A stretch of DNA of 64,000 nt from Streptomyces sp. Go-475 (lineage in GTDB: Bacteria; Actinomycetota; Actinomycetes; Streptomycetales; Streptomycetaceae): NCBI RefSeq assembly GCF_003330845.1, contig NZ_CP026121.1:5065501-5129500 (forward strand). Direction: 5' to 3'. A program made the position numbers and the translations under genes. The first letter of the stretch is position 1; every line of letters begins with the position of its first letter. Positions 8,023 through 16,769 of the stretch are shown one piece after another. The notes below the pieces were generated by a model. The model saw only the letters and a list, made by a program, of their open reading frames with translations. It made no database searches and was not told the origin of the DNA.

Positions 8023-9240
8023 ATGGCTCGACTCAGCCGCGAGAAGAAGCGGGAACAGAAGCAGGCCGCACACGCGGCGACCCCGGCGGCGCCGATCGAC
8101 GTCCATGTCCCCGGGGGCACGGCGGACGCCGGAGAGGGTACGGGCGGGGCGTCCGACGCCGCGTCGGTCGGCGGGGTCCCGGTCTTCGCGGGCCCCGGCG
8201 AGGAGATCCAGCAGGCCGTCCTGGACCGCCTCCACCACCTCGCCCTCGCCACCGGCCACCCCGTGCTCGCCACGGTCCGCGACGAGCGCATCGGCTACGT
8301 CGTCCCGCTCCAGGTCGACCCGGACGGCTCCAGCCGCTTCACTGCCGAGCCGGTGCGCACGGCCCCGGCGGAGCAGGAGCCCCCGCGGAGCGACAGCGCC
8401 ACCCACGTCCTGTGGCCCGAGCCGGAGTCCGGCGGCGGCGCGGCCCCGACGTTCCCGCTGCGGACCGTGCCCGAGCCGCAGCCGGCGGACGAGCCGGCCA
8501 CGTTCCGGCTGCGGGCCGTACCGGAGGACGCGCCGCCGGCCCCGGCCACGCCCCCGGGCACCGTCGCGCCCCCCACCGGCGAGTTCGGCCCGCCCCCGCC
8601 CATGGACGCGCGACCGCTGCCCGTCCCCGAGGCCGCACCGGCCCCACGGCGTGAGCCGCTCCCCGACGCGGCCGCCCTGGCAGCCGCCGAGGCCGAGGCC
8701 AAGCCCACCCCCGCCCGCGGCTTCGACGCCGTCGCGGAGGCCGTGCTCGGCGACGAACCCCTCACCGCCCCGGGCGACCCCACCGCCCCCGCGCTCCTCG
8801 CGGAGCCGGTCGGGCGGATCAACGAGGCCGTGAAGGAGGGCCGGATCGACGTGGCGGCCGGGCTGGCGGACCAGACCGTCGCCCAGGCGTCGGGGACGCT
8901 GGGGCCGGAGCACCCCGAGGTGCTCCGGCTGCGCGAACTGACCGCGTACATCGCCTACTTGGCGGGCGACCCGCTCCGCGCCTTCCATCTGTCGCTCGAC
9001 CTGGCCGGTGCCCACCGCCGCGGCGGCGACGCGGAGGGCGCCTACGGCAACGTGCGCAGCGCGGCCACCGCCTGGCGCGCGGTGCGCGACCCGGCGCTCG
9101 GGCTGGAGCTGGGGCGCGGTCTGATCGGCCTGTGGACGGAACTCGCCGCAGAGGACGGCCCGGCCGCTGAGGAGATCGAGGAACTGGAGTCGGCCCGCGC
9201 CCGCATGGGCCGCCTCACCGAGCGCGCCCGCGTCCAGTAG
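8023..9240 (+). CDS. Proline/alanine-rich protein with C-terminal TPR-like domain
   Basis: The 405-residue soluble protein opens with a strongly basic stretch (MARLSREKKREQKQ), then a short folded segment (about 55-105, including VLATVRDERIGYVVPLQ). A long Pro/Ala/Glu-rich disordered linker follows (about 110-260). The C-terminal 140 residues form Ala-rich helices in pairs (VAAGLADQTVAQASGTLGPE), as in tetratricopeptide repeats. No catalytic motif is visible, so a scaffold or protein-interaction role is inferred. It is divergent from the degenerate P-loop gene, so the two may act together. Confidence 0.75.
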   Translation: MARLSREKKREQKQAAHAATPAAPIDVHVPGGTADAGEGTGGASDAASVGGVPVFAGPGEEIQQAVLDRLHHLALATGHPVLATVRDERIGYVVPLQVDPDGSSRFTAEPVRTAPAEQEPPRSDSATHVLWPEPESGGGAAPTFPLRTVPEPQPADEPATFRLRAVPEDAPPAPATPPGTVAPPTGEFGPPPPMDARPLPVPEAAPAPRREPLPDAAALAAAEAEAKPTPARGFDAVAEAVLGDEPLTAPGDPTAPALLAEPVGRINEAVKEGRIDVAAGLADQTVAQASGTLGPEHPEVLRLRELTAYIAYLAGDPLRAFHLSLDLAGAHRRGGDAEGAYGNVRSAATAWRAVRDPALGLELGRGLIGLWTELAAEDGPAAEEIEELESARARMGRLTERARVQ

Positions 9241-9249
9241 CCGCGGTGG

Positions 9250-10335
<1,086 letters not shown>

Positions 10336-10809
10336 TCACTGCACGCAGAACTCGTTCCCCTCCGGGTCCGCCATCACGACCCACTCGCCGCCCTGTTCCT
10401 CCACCCGCCGCAGCACGCTCGCCCCGAGCCCCTCCAGCCGGGCGACCTCCTCGTCGCGGCGCCCCTCGCCCGGGTGCAGATCGAGGTGGAGCCGGTTCTT
10501 CACCGTCTTGGCCTCCGGCACCCGCTGGAACAGCAGCCGCCGCCCGAGCCCGGTCCCGCTCTCCTCCTCGAACGGGTCCTCGGGGTGCCGTACGGCGATC
10601 AGGTCCCGGAAGGCGCGGCGGCCCCGGAACTCGACCGTGGCCTCCTCCGGCAGGGCGCCGAAGCCGAGCAGCCTCTCGATGAGGGCGCTGTTGTCCTCGA
10701 CCTCGTACCGCAGGGCGGCGGCCCAGAAGCCGGCCTGCGCGTGCGGGTCGTTCGCGTCGATGACGACCTTCCAGTGGACGGGGTCGGCCGATGCCGGTGT
10801 CTGCGTCAT
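10336..10809 (-). CDS. VOC-fold (glyoxalase/bleomycin-resistance-like) protein
   Basis: The 157-residue protein opens with WKVVIDANDPHAQAGFWAAA and ends WVVMADPEGNEFCVQ, the characteristic beginning and end of actinobacterial VOC proteins of the glyoxalase-like type. Paired beta-alpha modules flank a central loop. Such proteins bind metals or small molecules, and the exact activity is unknown. It is divergent from the CGNR gene with only 21 bp between starts. A -10-like TATAAG sits 7 bases before its ATG, so the mRNA is probably leaderless. Both genes are probably controlled from that gap. Confidence 0.82.
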   Translation of the reverse strand: MTQTPASADPVHWKVVIDANDPHAQAGFWAAALRYEVEDNSALIERLLGFGALPEEATVEFRGRRAFRDLIAVRHPEDPFEEESGTGLGRRLLFQRVPEAKTVKNRLHLDLHPGEGRRDEEVARLEGLGASVLRRVEEQGGEWVVMADPEGNEFCVQ

Positions 10810-10810
10810 G

Positions 10811-10829
10811 TAACCACTTATACTGGTTA
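10811..10829. promoter_or_regulatory. Shared palindromic operator and overlapping -10 elements
   Basis: The 21-bp gap contains TAACCA, a 7-base spacer and TGGTTA. The spacer holds TATACT reading right and TATAAG reading left, each 5-7 bases from its start codon. A protein bound here would cover both promoters. Confidence 0.65.
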
Positions 10830-10830
10830 G

Positions 10831-11463
10831 GTGAGTGGACGCGCGGCCAGAACGCCGAACGAGCCGGACGAGCCCCCGGGTCTGACCCTGGTCTCGTCCG
10901 AGGGGAAGTCCTACCGCTTCGACCCGGGCGCCCTGTGCCTGGAGCTGACGACGACCGGCGGCCCCGGCGCCTTCGCGCGCTGGGAGGTGCTGCACGAGCC
11001 GGCCGACCTGGTCGCCTGGGCCGCACGCAGCCGTCTGCCGGCCGGACTGGACCTCACCGTGTCCGCCGGGGAACTGGCGCGCGCACGCGCCCTGCGGGAC
11101 GCCGTGTTCCTGCTCGCCGCCGACCGCGCCCACGACCGCCCGCTGCGGACCGCCCATCTGGACGCCGTCAACGCCGCCGCGGCCGAACCCGCGCTCGTCG
11201 CCCGTATCGCGCCGGACGGCAGCCGCGCCTGGGCGCCGGGCGCCACCGGCACGCAGCTGCTCTCCACGGTCGCCCGCGACGCCATCGACCTGTTCACCGG
11301 CCCCCACGCCCACCGCGTCCGCGAGTGCGGCGCCCACAACTGCTTCCTGCTTTTCGTCGACACCTCCCGCCCGGGCCGCCGCCGCTGGTGCGCCATGGAG
11401 CACTGCGGCAACCGCGAGAAGGTGCGGGCGCACCGGGCCCGCCAGGCGCCTAGGAAGCCGTAG
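10831..11463 (+). CDS. CGNR zinc-finger (ABATE-type) putative regulator
   Basis: The 210-residue protein has the N-terminal ABATE-like region and a C-terminal CGNR zinc finger. Cys ligands lie in RECGAHNCFLLFVDTS and in WCAMEHCGNREKVRAHR; the last block is the defining motif of the family and is thought to contact nucleic acid. The GTG start lies 6 bases after TATACT with no Shine-Dalgarno, indicating leaderless expression. It faces the VOC gene across a palindrome and may autoregulate the pair (inference). Its 3' end overlaps the convergent HxlR gene by 14 bp. Confidence 0.87.
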   Translation: MSGRAARTPNEPDEPPGLTLVSSEGKSYRFDPGALCLELTTTGGPGAFARWEVLHEPADLVAWAARSRLPAGLDLTVSAGELARARALRDAVFLLAADRAHDRPLRTAHLDAVNAAAAEPALVARIAPDGSRAWAPGATGTQLLSTVARDAIDLFTGPHAHRVRECGAHNCFLLFVDTSRPGRRRWCAMEHCGNREKVRAHRARQAPRKP

Positions 11464-11902
11464 CGGCCTGTGCGGCCCGGGCCTCCCGCGTGTCGTACGC
11501 GGTCCGGGCCGCCGCGATCTCGTCCTGGTGCTCCTCCGTCCAGGTCACCAGGGACTGGATCGTGGTGTGCAGCGTCCGGCCGAGGGAGGTCAGCTCGTAG
11601 TCGACCCGCGGCGGGACCACCGGGTGCACCGTCCGCTTCACCAGGCCGTCCCGCTCCAGCGAGCGCAGGGTCACCGTCAGCATGCGCTGGCTGACCCCGT
11701 CGATCTCCCGGCGCAGCTCGGTGAAGCGCAGCCGCCGGTTCGCCAGCAGCGCGATGACCAGCAGCGACCACTTGTCGGCGATCCGGTCCAGGATCTGCCG
11801 GACCTGGCAGTCCTCGCGGGTGTCCCACTGGAAGGGGTCGTTGTCGCCGTGGTCGACGGTGCTCTCGCAGTAACTCGGTGACTTCGAAGTGCCTTCTTCC
11901 AT
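11450..11902 (-). CDS. HxlR/DUF24-family transcriptional regulator
   Basis: The 150-residue winged-helix protein has an extended acidic N-terminus. The HxlR core starts at REDCQVRQILDRIADKWSLL (one Cys before the first helix) and continues with LRFTELRREIDGVSQRMLT (recognition helix) and the wing PPRVDYELTSLG. Many members sense quinones or oxidants through that first Cys. It is divergent from the MFS exporter, the usual pattern for a local repressor. The inverted repeat GGTTAC/GTAACC in the 91-bp gap is a likely target. Confidence 0.88.
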   Translation of the reverse strand: MEEGTSKSPSYCESTVDHGDNDPFQWDTREDCQVRQILDRIADKWSLLVIALLANRRLRFTELRREIDGVSQRMLTVTLRSLERDGLVKRTVHPVVPPRVDYELTSLGRTLHTTIQSLVTWTEEHQDEIAAARTAYDTREARAAQAATAS

Positions 11903-11931
11903 GTCTGCCGATGCTGCCGCAGGGTGGTCCT

Positions 11932-11967
11932 GGTTACAAGAGGGAACCGGCCCTCACTTGCGTAACC
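11932..11967. promoter_or_regulatory. Inverted repeat between HxlR gene and MFS gene
   Basis: GGTTAC at 11932-11937 and GTAACC at 11962-11967 are exact complements with 24 bases between them, in the divergent promoter region. They are plausible half-sites for the adjacent HxlR protein. Confidence 0.45.
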
Positions 11968-11993
11968 GATCCCTACCAGAGGAGTGTTGACTC

Positions 11994-13457
11994 ATGGGCA
12001 CGCGTGCCTGGGCGCTGCTGCTCGTCCTGTGCGGAACGATCTTCCTCGAAGGCATCGACGTCGCGATGATGGCGGTGGCGATCCCGGCCGTCCGCTCCGA
12101 CCTCGGCCTGACCACCGGCACCGCGGCCTGGGTGATGAGCGCCTACGTCCTCGGCTACGCCGGCTTCACCCTGCTGGGCGGCAGAGCCGCCGACCTGCTC
12201 GGCCGGCGGCGGATGTTCCTGCTCTGGCTGACCGTCTTCCTCGCCTTCTCGGGGCTCGGCGGCTTCGCGACCGAGGGCTGGATGCTGATCGTCGCCCGGT
12301 TCGTCACCGGCGTCGCCGCCGCGTTCATGACCCCGGCCGCGCTCTCCCTGATCACCACGTCGTACGAGGAGGGCCCGCAGCGCAACAAGGCCCTGCTGGT
12401 CTTCGCCGGGACGGGCGCGGCCGGCTTCTCCCTGGGCCTGGTGATCGGCGGCCTGCTCACCGAGATCGGCTGGCGCTGGGTGTTCTTCGCGCCCGTGCTG
12501 ATGGCCGCCGCCCTGCTCGTCCCCGCCGTCCGCCTCATCCCCCGGCTGGACGCCCCGCCGGCCCGCCGGCGCACCTTCGACGTGCCCGGCGCGATCACCG
12601 CCGCGGGCGCCATGCTGCTGGCCGCCTACACCGTCGTACGCCTGGAGCACGGCCTGCACGACTGGCCGCTCACCGTGGCCGCCGGGGTCGCGGCGCTGCT
12701 CTCGGCCTGGGCCTTCGTCGTGGTCGAACGGCGCTGTCCCGACCCGCTCGTCCGCCTCGGCATCCTGCGCCAGGGCCCGGTCGTACGCGCCGACCTGGGG
12801 GCGCTGCTCTTCCTCGGCGCGTTCTTCGGCTTCCAGTTCGTCGTGACGCTCTACCTCCAGGAACTGCGCGGCTGGTCGTCCCTCCAGACGGCCCTCGCCC
12901 TGCTCGTCATGGGCATCGACGCCGTCCTCGCGCCGACGCTCACCCCGCGGCTGGTCGCCCGCTTCGGCAACGCCCGGGTGATCCTCGGCGGTTTCGTCCT
13001 GGCGGTGGCCGCCTACGCGCTGTTCCTGCCGGTCGGCATGGACTGGTCCTACGCGATGATGTTCCCGACGCTGCTGCTGTCCGGCCTCGCCTTCGCCCTG
13101 GCCTACGGGCCGCTGACGATCGCGGCGACGGACGGCGTCACCGAGTCGGAGCAGGGCCTGGCCGGCGGGCTGCTGACCACCGCCACGCAGTTCGGCTCCG
13201 CGATCGGCATCTCGGCGGTGACCGCGGTCTACGGCTTGGCGTCCACCGGGTCCGGCCCCGAGGCCACGCTGTCGGCCTTCCGCGCGGCGCTGACCGTGCC
13301 GGTCGTCCTGGTCGCGCTGGGCGCGCTGATCTCGGTGGTGAGCGCGCGGGAGGCCCGGCGGGCGGTGCGCAGCGCGTCCCAGGTGAGCAGCGTCAACGCC
13401 AGCCACACCAGCGCGAAGCCGGCCCAGCGCTCCGGCGGCATCTCCTCGTGGAAGTAG
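11994..13457 (+). CDS. MFS drug-efflux transporter (DHA2 type)
   Basis: The 487-residue protein has around 13-14 hydrophobic helices. The MFS motif A (GGRAADLLGRRRMFL) lies between helices 2 and 3 and motif C-like GLVIGGLLTEIGWRWVFF in helix 5, so it belongs to the proton-driven EmrB/QacA group. The last recognisable helix ends around nucleotide 13365 (SVVSAREARR). The final 30 or so residues are not family-like and are encoded by antisense of the convergent rarD gene. It is probably repressed by the divergent HxlR regulator. Confidence 0.9.
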   Translation: MGTRAWALLLVLCGTIFLEGIDVAMMAVAIPAVRSDLGLTTGTAAWVMSAYVLGYAGFTLLGGRAADLLGRRRMFLLWLTVFLAFSGLGGFATEGWMLIVARFVTGVAAAFMTPAALSLITTSYEEGPQRNKALLVFAGTGAAGFSLGLVIGGLLTEIGWRWVFFAPVLMAAALLVPAVRLIPRLDAPPARRRTFDVPGAITAAGAMLLAAYTVVRLEHGLHDWPLTVAAGVAALLSAWAFVVVERRCPDPLVRLGILRQGPVVRADLGALLFLGAFFGFQFVVTLYLQELRGWSSLQTALALLVMGIDAVLAPTLTPRLVARFGNARVILGGFVLAVAAYALFLPVGMDWSYAMMFPTLLLSGLAFALAYGPLTIAATDGVTESEQGLAGGLLTTATQFGSAIGISAVTAVYGLASTGSGPEATLSAFRAALTVPVVLVALGALISVVSAREARRAVRSASQVSSVNASHTSAKPAQRSGGISSWK

Positions 13458-14242
13458 AGGATGCCGAGCAGGAACTGGAAGACCGGCGTCAGGTACTGCA
13501 ACAGGCCGATGGTGGACAGGGGCACGCGGATGGCGGCGGCGCCGAAGCAGACCAGGGGGAGCGCGGTGACGATGCCGGCCGAGGCGAGCAGGGCCGCGTG
13601 CCCCGCGCCCTCGGCGGCGAAGGTGGAGCCGCCCCGCGCGGTGAGCCACGCCAGGTAGGCGAGCGCGGGCAGGAACTGGATCGCGGTCTCGGCGGCGAGC
13701 GACTCGACGCCGCCGAGGTTGACCTTCTTCTTCACCAGGCCGTACGTGGCGAAGGAGAAGGCGAGGCAGAGGGAGATCCACGGCGGCCGGCCGTAGCCGA
13801 CGGTCAGTACGACGACCGCGACGCAGCCGGTCGCGACCGCCGCCCACTGCACGGGCCGCAGCCGCTCCTTCAGCAGCAGCACGCCCATCGCGATGGTGAC
13901 CAGCGGGTTGATGAAGTACCCGAGCGAGGCCTCGACGACGTGCCCGGAGTTCACGGCCCAGATGTACAGGCCCCAGTTGACGGTGATGACCGCCGCGGCG
14001 ATCGTGATCAGCCCCAGCTTGCGGGGCTGCCGCAGCAGCTCGCCGGCCCAGGCCCAGCGGCGCAGCACCAGCAGGGCGGCGCCCACGAAGACCAGCGACC
14101 ACACCATCCGGTGGGCCAGGATCTCCACCGCGCCGGCGGGCTTCAGCAGGGGCCAGAACAGGGGCACGAGCCCCCACATCCCGTAGGCCGCGAAGCCGTT
14201 CAGCAGTCCTATGTGCCGCTCACCCCTCGGCTTGCCGGTCAC
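13229..14242 (-). CDS. rarD: RarD-type EamA permease
   Basis: The 337-residue membrane protein has ten predicted helices and RarD hallmarks such as AYGMWGLVPLFWPLLK near the N-terminus and LQYLTPVFQFLLGILYF in the second EamA repeat. RarD proteins are drug/metabolite-superfamily permeases; the original chloramphenicol-sensitivity role is poorly defined. I start it at the GTG encoding VTGKPRGERH because GGAGGAGGG precedes it. The last helix (ALVWLALTLLTWDALR) ends near 13375, and about 45 C-terminal residues are antisense to the MFS gene and unlike the family. Confidence 0.87.
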   Translation of the reverse strand: MTGKPRGERHIGLLNGFAAYGMWGLVPLFWPLLKPAGAVEILAHRMVWSLVFVGAALLVLRRWAWAGELLRQPRKLGLITIAAAVITVNWGLYIWAVNSGHVVEASLGYFINPLVTIAMGVLLLKERLRPVQWAAVATGCVAVVVLTVGYGRPPWISLCLAFSFATYGLVKKKVNLGGVESLAAETAIQFLPALAYLAWLTARGGSTFAAEGAGHAALLASAGIVTALPLVCFGAAAIRVPLSTIGLLQYLTPVFQFLLGILYFHEEMPPERWAGFALVWLALTLLTWDALRTARRASRALTTEISAPSATRTTGTVSAARKADSVASGPDPVDAKP

Positions 14243-14292
14243 GGGCCCTCCTCCACACGTCGCGTCCGCGTCCACGACGGTAACGCCGCGTG

Positions 14293-14340
14293 CCCCCGGC
14301 TGTCATGCCCGTATCGGTATACGGTCATGACAGCCGGGGG
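14293..14340 (-). terminator. Strong hairpin terminator after the NmrA-type gene
   Basis: The arms are 22 bases with one mismatch around a 4-base loop; the outer part is CCCCCGGCTGTCATG and its complement. It starts 23 bp beyond the stop of the minus-strand reductase gene. No T-run follows, as is usual in streptomycetes. Confidence 0.8.
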
Positions 14341-14362
14341 TGGGGTGGCCCGCCGGGGGAGT

Positions 14363-15217
14363 TCAGCCCTTGAGCGCGGCGGTGATGGCCTCGGAGAACG
14401 GCGTGGTCGGGCGGCCGGTAAGACGGGACAGGTCACCGGTGGAGACGACCAGCTCGCCCTTCTCGATGGAGGCGTCGACGCCCGCGAGGATCTGCGCGAA
14501 CGGCTCCGGCAGGCCCGCGCCGGTCAGGATGCCGACCAGGGCCTCGGGGGAGACCGCGTTGTAGGTGATCTTCTTGCCGGTCTGCCGGCTCAGCTCGGCC
14601 GCGTACTCGGCGAAGCTCCACGGGGTGTCGCCGCCCAGCTCGTACGTCTTGTTCTCGTGGCCCTCGCCGGTGAGCACGGCGACGGCGGCAGCGGCGTAGT
14701 CGGCGCGGGAGGCCGAGGAGACCTTGCCCTCGCCCGCGGCGGCGACGACCGCGTTGTGCTCCAGTACCGGGGCGAGGTTCTCGGTGTAGTTCTCGTGGTA
14801 CCAGCCGTTGCGCAGCAGCGTGCAGGGCACGCCGGAGTCCAGCAGGATCTCCTCGGTGCCGCGGTGGTCGTCGGCGAGCGCGGCGGCCAGGGTGCCCGGG
14901 GCGCTGGTGTAGGCGAGCAGGGCGACACCGGCCGCCTTGGCGGCGTCGATGACGACTTTGTGCTGCCGCACGCGGCCCTTGTCGAACTCGTTGCCGGAGA
15001 CCAGCAGCACCTTGTCACCGGCGGAGAAGAGGCCGTCGAAGGAGGCGGGGGCGTTGTAGTCGGCCAGCGCGATCTTCACACCGCGGTCCGCGAAGTCGGC
15101 GGCCTTCTCCGCGTTGCGCACGACCGCGGTGATCTGCTCGGCGGGGACCTTCTCCAGCAGCTGCTCCACGACGTGGCGGCCGAGGTGTCCGGTGGCTCCG
15201 GTGACGACGATGCTCAT
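14363..15217 (-). CDS. NmrA/QOR2-type NAD(P)H:quinone oxidoreductase-like protein
   Basis: The 284-residue atypical short-chain dehydrogenase begins with MSIVVTGATGHLGRHVVE, the NADP-binding glycine motif TGATGxLG. It continues with AVVRNAEKA for the adenosine-phosphate contact and ends in the substrate region PWSFAEYAAELSRQTGKK. It resembles E. coli QorB/YtfG and corynebacterial Qor2, which reduce quinones with NADPH. It is divergent from an HxlR regulator with one N-terminal Cys. That is the gene pair known as qor2-qorR in Corynebacterium, so induction by quinones or thiol-reactive oxidants is inferred. Confidence 0.85.
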   Translation of the reverse strand: MSIVVTGATGHLGRHVVEQLLEKVPAEQITAVVRNAEKAADFADRGVKIALADYNAPASFDGLFSAGDKVLLVSGNEFDKGRVRQHKVVIDAAKAAGVALLAYTSAPGTLAAALADDHRGTEEILLDSGVPCTLLRNGWYHENYTENLAPVLEHNAVVAAAGEGKVSSASRADYAAAAVAVLTGEGHENKTYELGGDTPWSFAEYAAELSRQTGKKITYNAVSPEALVGILTGAGLPEPFAQILAGVDASIEKGELVVSTGDLSRLTGRPTTPFSEAITAALKG

Positions 15218-15281
15218 GGTGAGAACTCTCCTTGTGGGGTGCGATGGCACTAACCATAGGAAAAGCGCTAACTATTGGAAA

Positions 15282-15304
15282 GTACCCACTTTGAAGTAAG
15301 GTAC
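15282..15304. promoter_or_regulatory. Palindromic operator between reductase and HxlR regulator
   Basis: GTACCCACTT and AAGTAAGGTAC are inverted with one extra base in the right arm, ending 5 bp before the regulator start. The partly repeated blocks TAACCATAGGAAA and TAACTATTGGAAA (15251-15281) lie alongside. These sit where a DUF24 repressor would bind. Confidence 0.5.
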
Positions 15305-15308
15305 TGGT

Positions 15309-15689
15309 ATGGCGGTAAGTGAAACCGAGGCGCTGTGCCCGTACCGGCTCGTCCTGGAGCACGTCACCAGCCGCTGGGGCGTGCTCGTGCTGATCCAGCT
15401 CCTGGACCGCCCGTACCGGTTCAGCGAGCTGCGCCGGGCGATCGGCACGTACGGGGGCCGCGGCGTGAGCGAGAAGATGCTCACCCAGACCCTCCAGACC
15501 CTGGAACGGGACGGACTGGTCCACCGCGACGCCCGACCTGTCATCCCGCCCCGCGTCGACTACTCCCTCACCGAGCTGGGCCGCGAGGCCGCCGAGCAGG
15601 TGCGGGCCCTCGCGCAGTGGACGCGCGACCGCATGGACGACGTGGAGCGGGCACGCCGGGCATACGACGAGGCCCGGGCCGCCTCCTAG
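15309..15689 (+). CDS. HxlR/DUF24 redox-sensing repressor, QorR-like
   Basis: The 126-residue winged-helix protein has a single cysteine, Cys10 in EALCPYRLVLEHV, at the position where YodB and QorR carry their redox Cys. The recognition part YRFSELRRAIGTYGGRGVSE and the wing PPRVDYSLTELGRE follow. The family represses a divergent oxidoreductase until the Cys is oxidised or alkylated. The gene is 91 bp from and divergent to the NmrA-type reductase, matching the qor2-qorR arrangement. The start is the ATG after GGTACTGGT; no good Shine-Dalgarno is seen. Confidence 0.87.
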   Translation: MAVSETEALCPYRLVLEHVTSRWGVLVLIQLLDRPYRFSELRRAIGTYGGRGVSEKMLTQTLQTLERDGLVHRDARPVIPPRVDYSLTELGREAAEQVRALAQWTRDRMDDVERARRAYDEARAAS

Positions 15690-15719
15690 CGGTCCCGGGC
15701 CCCTCGGTCCTGCGGTCGG

Positions 15720-16769
15720 TCAGCCGACGACCGTCCAGGTGTCGCCGCCCGCCAGCAGCGCCGCCAGGTCGCCCTTGCCGTGCTGCTCGATCGCGCTGTC
15801 CAGCTGGTCGGCCATCTGCGTGTCGTAGACGGGCCGGTCGACCGAGCGGAACACGCCGATCGGGGTGTGGTGCAGCGTGTCCGGGTCGGCGAGCCGGGAC
15901 AGCGCGAACGCCGTGGTCGGGGACGCCGAGTGCGCGTCGTGGACGAGGACCTCCCCCTCGTTCTCCGGCGTCACCGCGACCACCTTCAGGTCCCCGGTCA
16001 GCTGGTCCCGTACGACGCCCTTGGCCAGGTCGGCGCCGAACCGGATCGGCTTGCCGTGCTCCAGGCGGATCACGGCCTCCTCGGCCTGCTGCTTGTCCTT
16101 CAGGGCGTCGAAGGCGCCGTCGTTGAAGATGTTGCAGTTCTGGTAGATCTCGATCAGCGCCGTGCCCTGGTGCGCGGAGGCCTGGCGCAGCACCTCGGTG
16201 AGGTGCTTGCGGTCGGAGTCCACCGTCCGGGCCACGAACGACGCCTCCGCGCCGATCGCCAGCGACACCGGGTTGAACGGCGCGTCCAGCGAACCCATCG
16301 GCGTCGACTTGGTGATCTTCCCGACCTCGGAGGTCGGCGAGTACTGGCCCTTGGTCAGACCGTAGATCCGGTTGTTGAACAGCAGGATCTTGAGGTTGAC
16401 GTTGCGGCGCAGGGCGTGGATCAGGTGGTTGCCGCCGATGGACAGCGCGTCGCCGTCACCCGTGACGACCCACACCGACAGGTCCCGGCGGGAGCTGGCC
16501 AGGCCCGTGGCGATGGCCGGGGCGCGGCCGTGGATGGAGTGCATCCCGTACGTGTTCATGTAGTACGGGAAGCGGGAGGAGCAGCCGATGCCCGAGACGA
16601 AGACGATGTTCTCCTTCGCCAGCCCCAGCTCGGGCATGAAGCCCTGCACCGCGGCGAGGATGGCGTAGTCGCCGCACCCGGGGCACCAGCGCACTTCCTG
16701 ATCGGACTTGAAGTCCTTCATGGACTGCTTGGCGTCGGCCTTGGGGACCAGCTTCAGTGCCTCAGTCAT
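15720..16769 (-). CDS. korB: 2-oxoacid:ferredoxin oxidoreductase, beta (TPP) subunit
   Basis: The 349-residue protein carries the [4Fe-4S] ligands Cys29 and Cys32 in RWCPGCGDYA and Cys63 in GIGCSSRFPYY. The thiamine-diphosphate fold has GDGDALSIGGNHLIHALRR and LLFNNRIYGLTKGQYSPTS. With the alpha subunit it decarboxylates 2-oxoglutarate (or another 2-oxoacid) with CoA and reduces ferredoxin. Lack of separate gamma and delta genes fits the two-subunit actinobacterial KorAB. Translation is coupled to korA by an 8-bp overlap. Specificity for 2-oxoglutarate is by family, not proven. Confidence 0.93.
   Translation of the reverse strand: MTEALKLVPKADAKQSMKDFKSDQEVRWCPGCGDYAILAAVQGFMPELGLAKENIVFVSGIGCSSRFPYYMNTYGMHSIHGRAPAIATGLASSRRDLSVWVVTGDGDALSIGGNHLIHALRRNVNLKILLFNNRIYGLTKGQYSPTSEVGKITKSTPMGSLDAPFNPVSLAIGAEASFVARTVDSDRKHLTEVLRQASAHQGTALIEIYQNCNIFNDGAFDALKDKQQAEEAVIRLEHGKPIRFGADLAKGVVRDQLTGDLKVVAVTPENEGEVLVHDAHSASPTTAFALSRLADPDTLHHTPIGVFRSVDRPVYDTQMADQLDSAIEQHGKGDLAALLAGGDTWTVVG

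Noticed and set aside
11984..15253. A 1089-residue open frame on the plus strand
   Set aside because: It is a shadow of the MFS, rarD and NmrA-type genes. Its composition is Arg/Gly/Pro-rich and no domain is recognisable.
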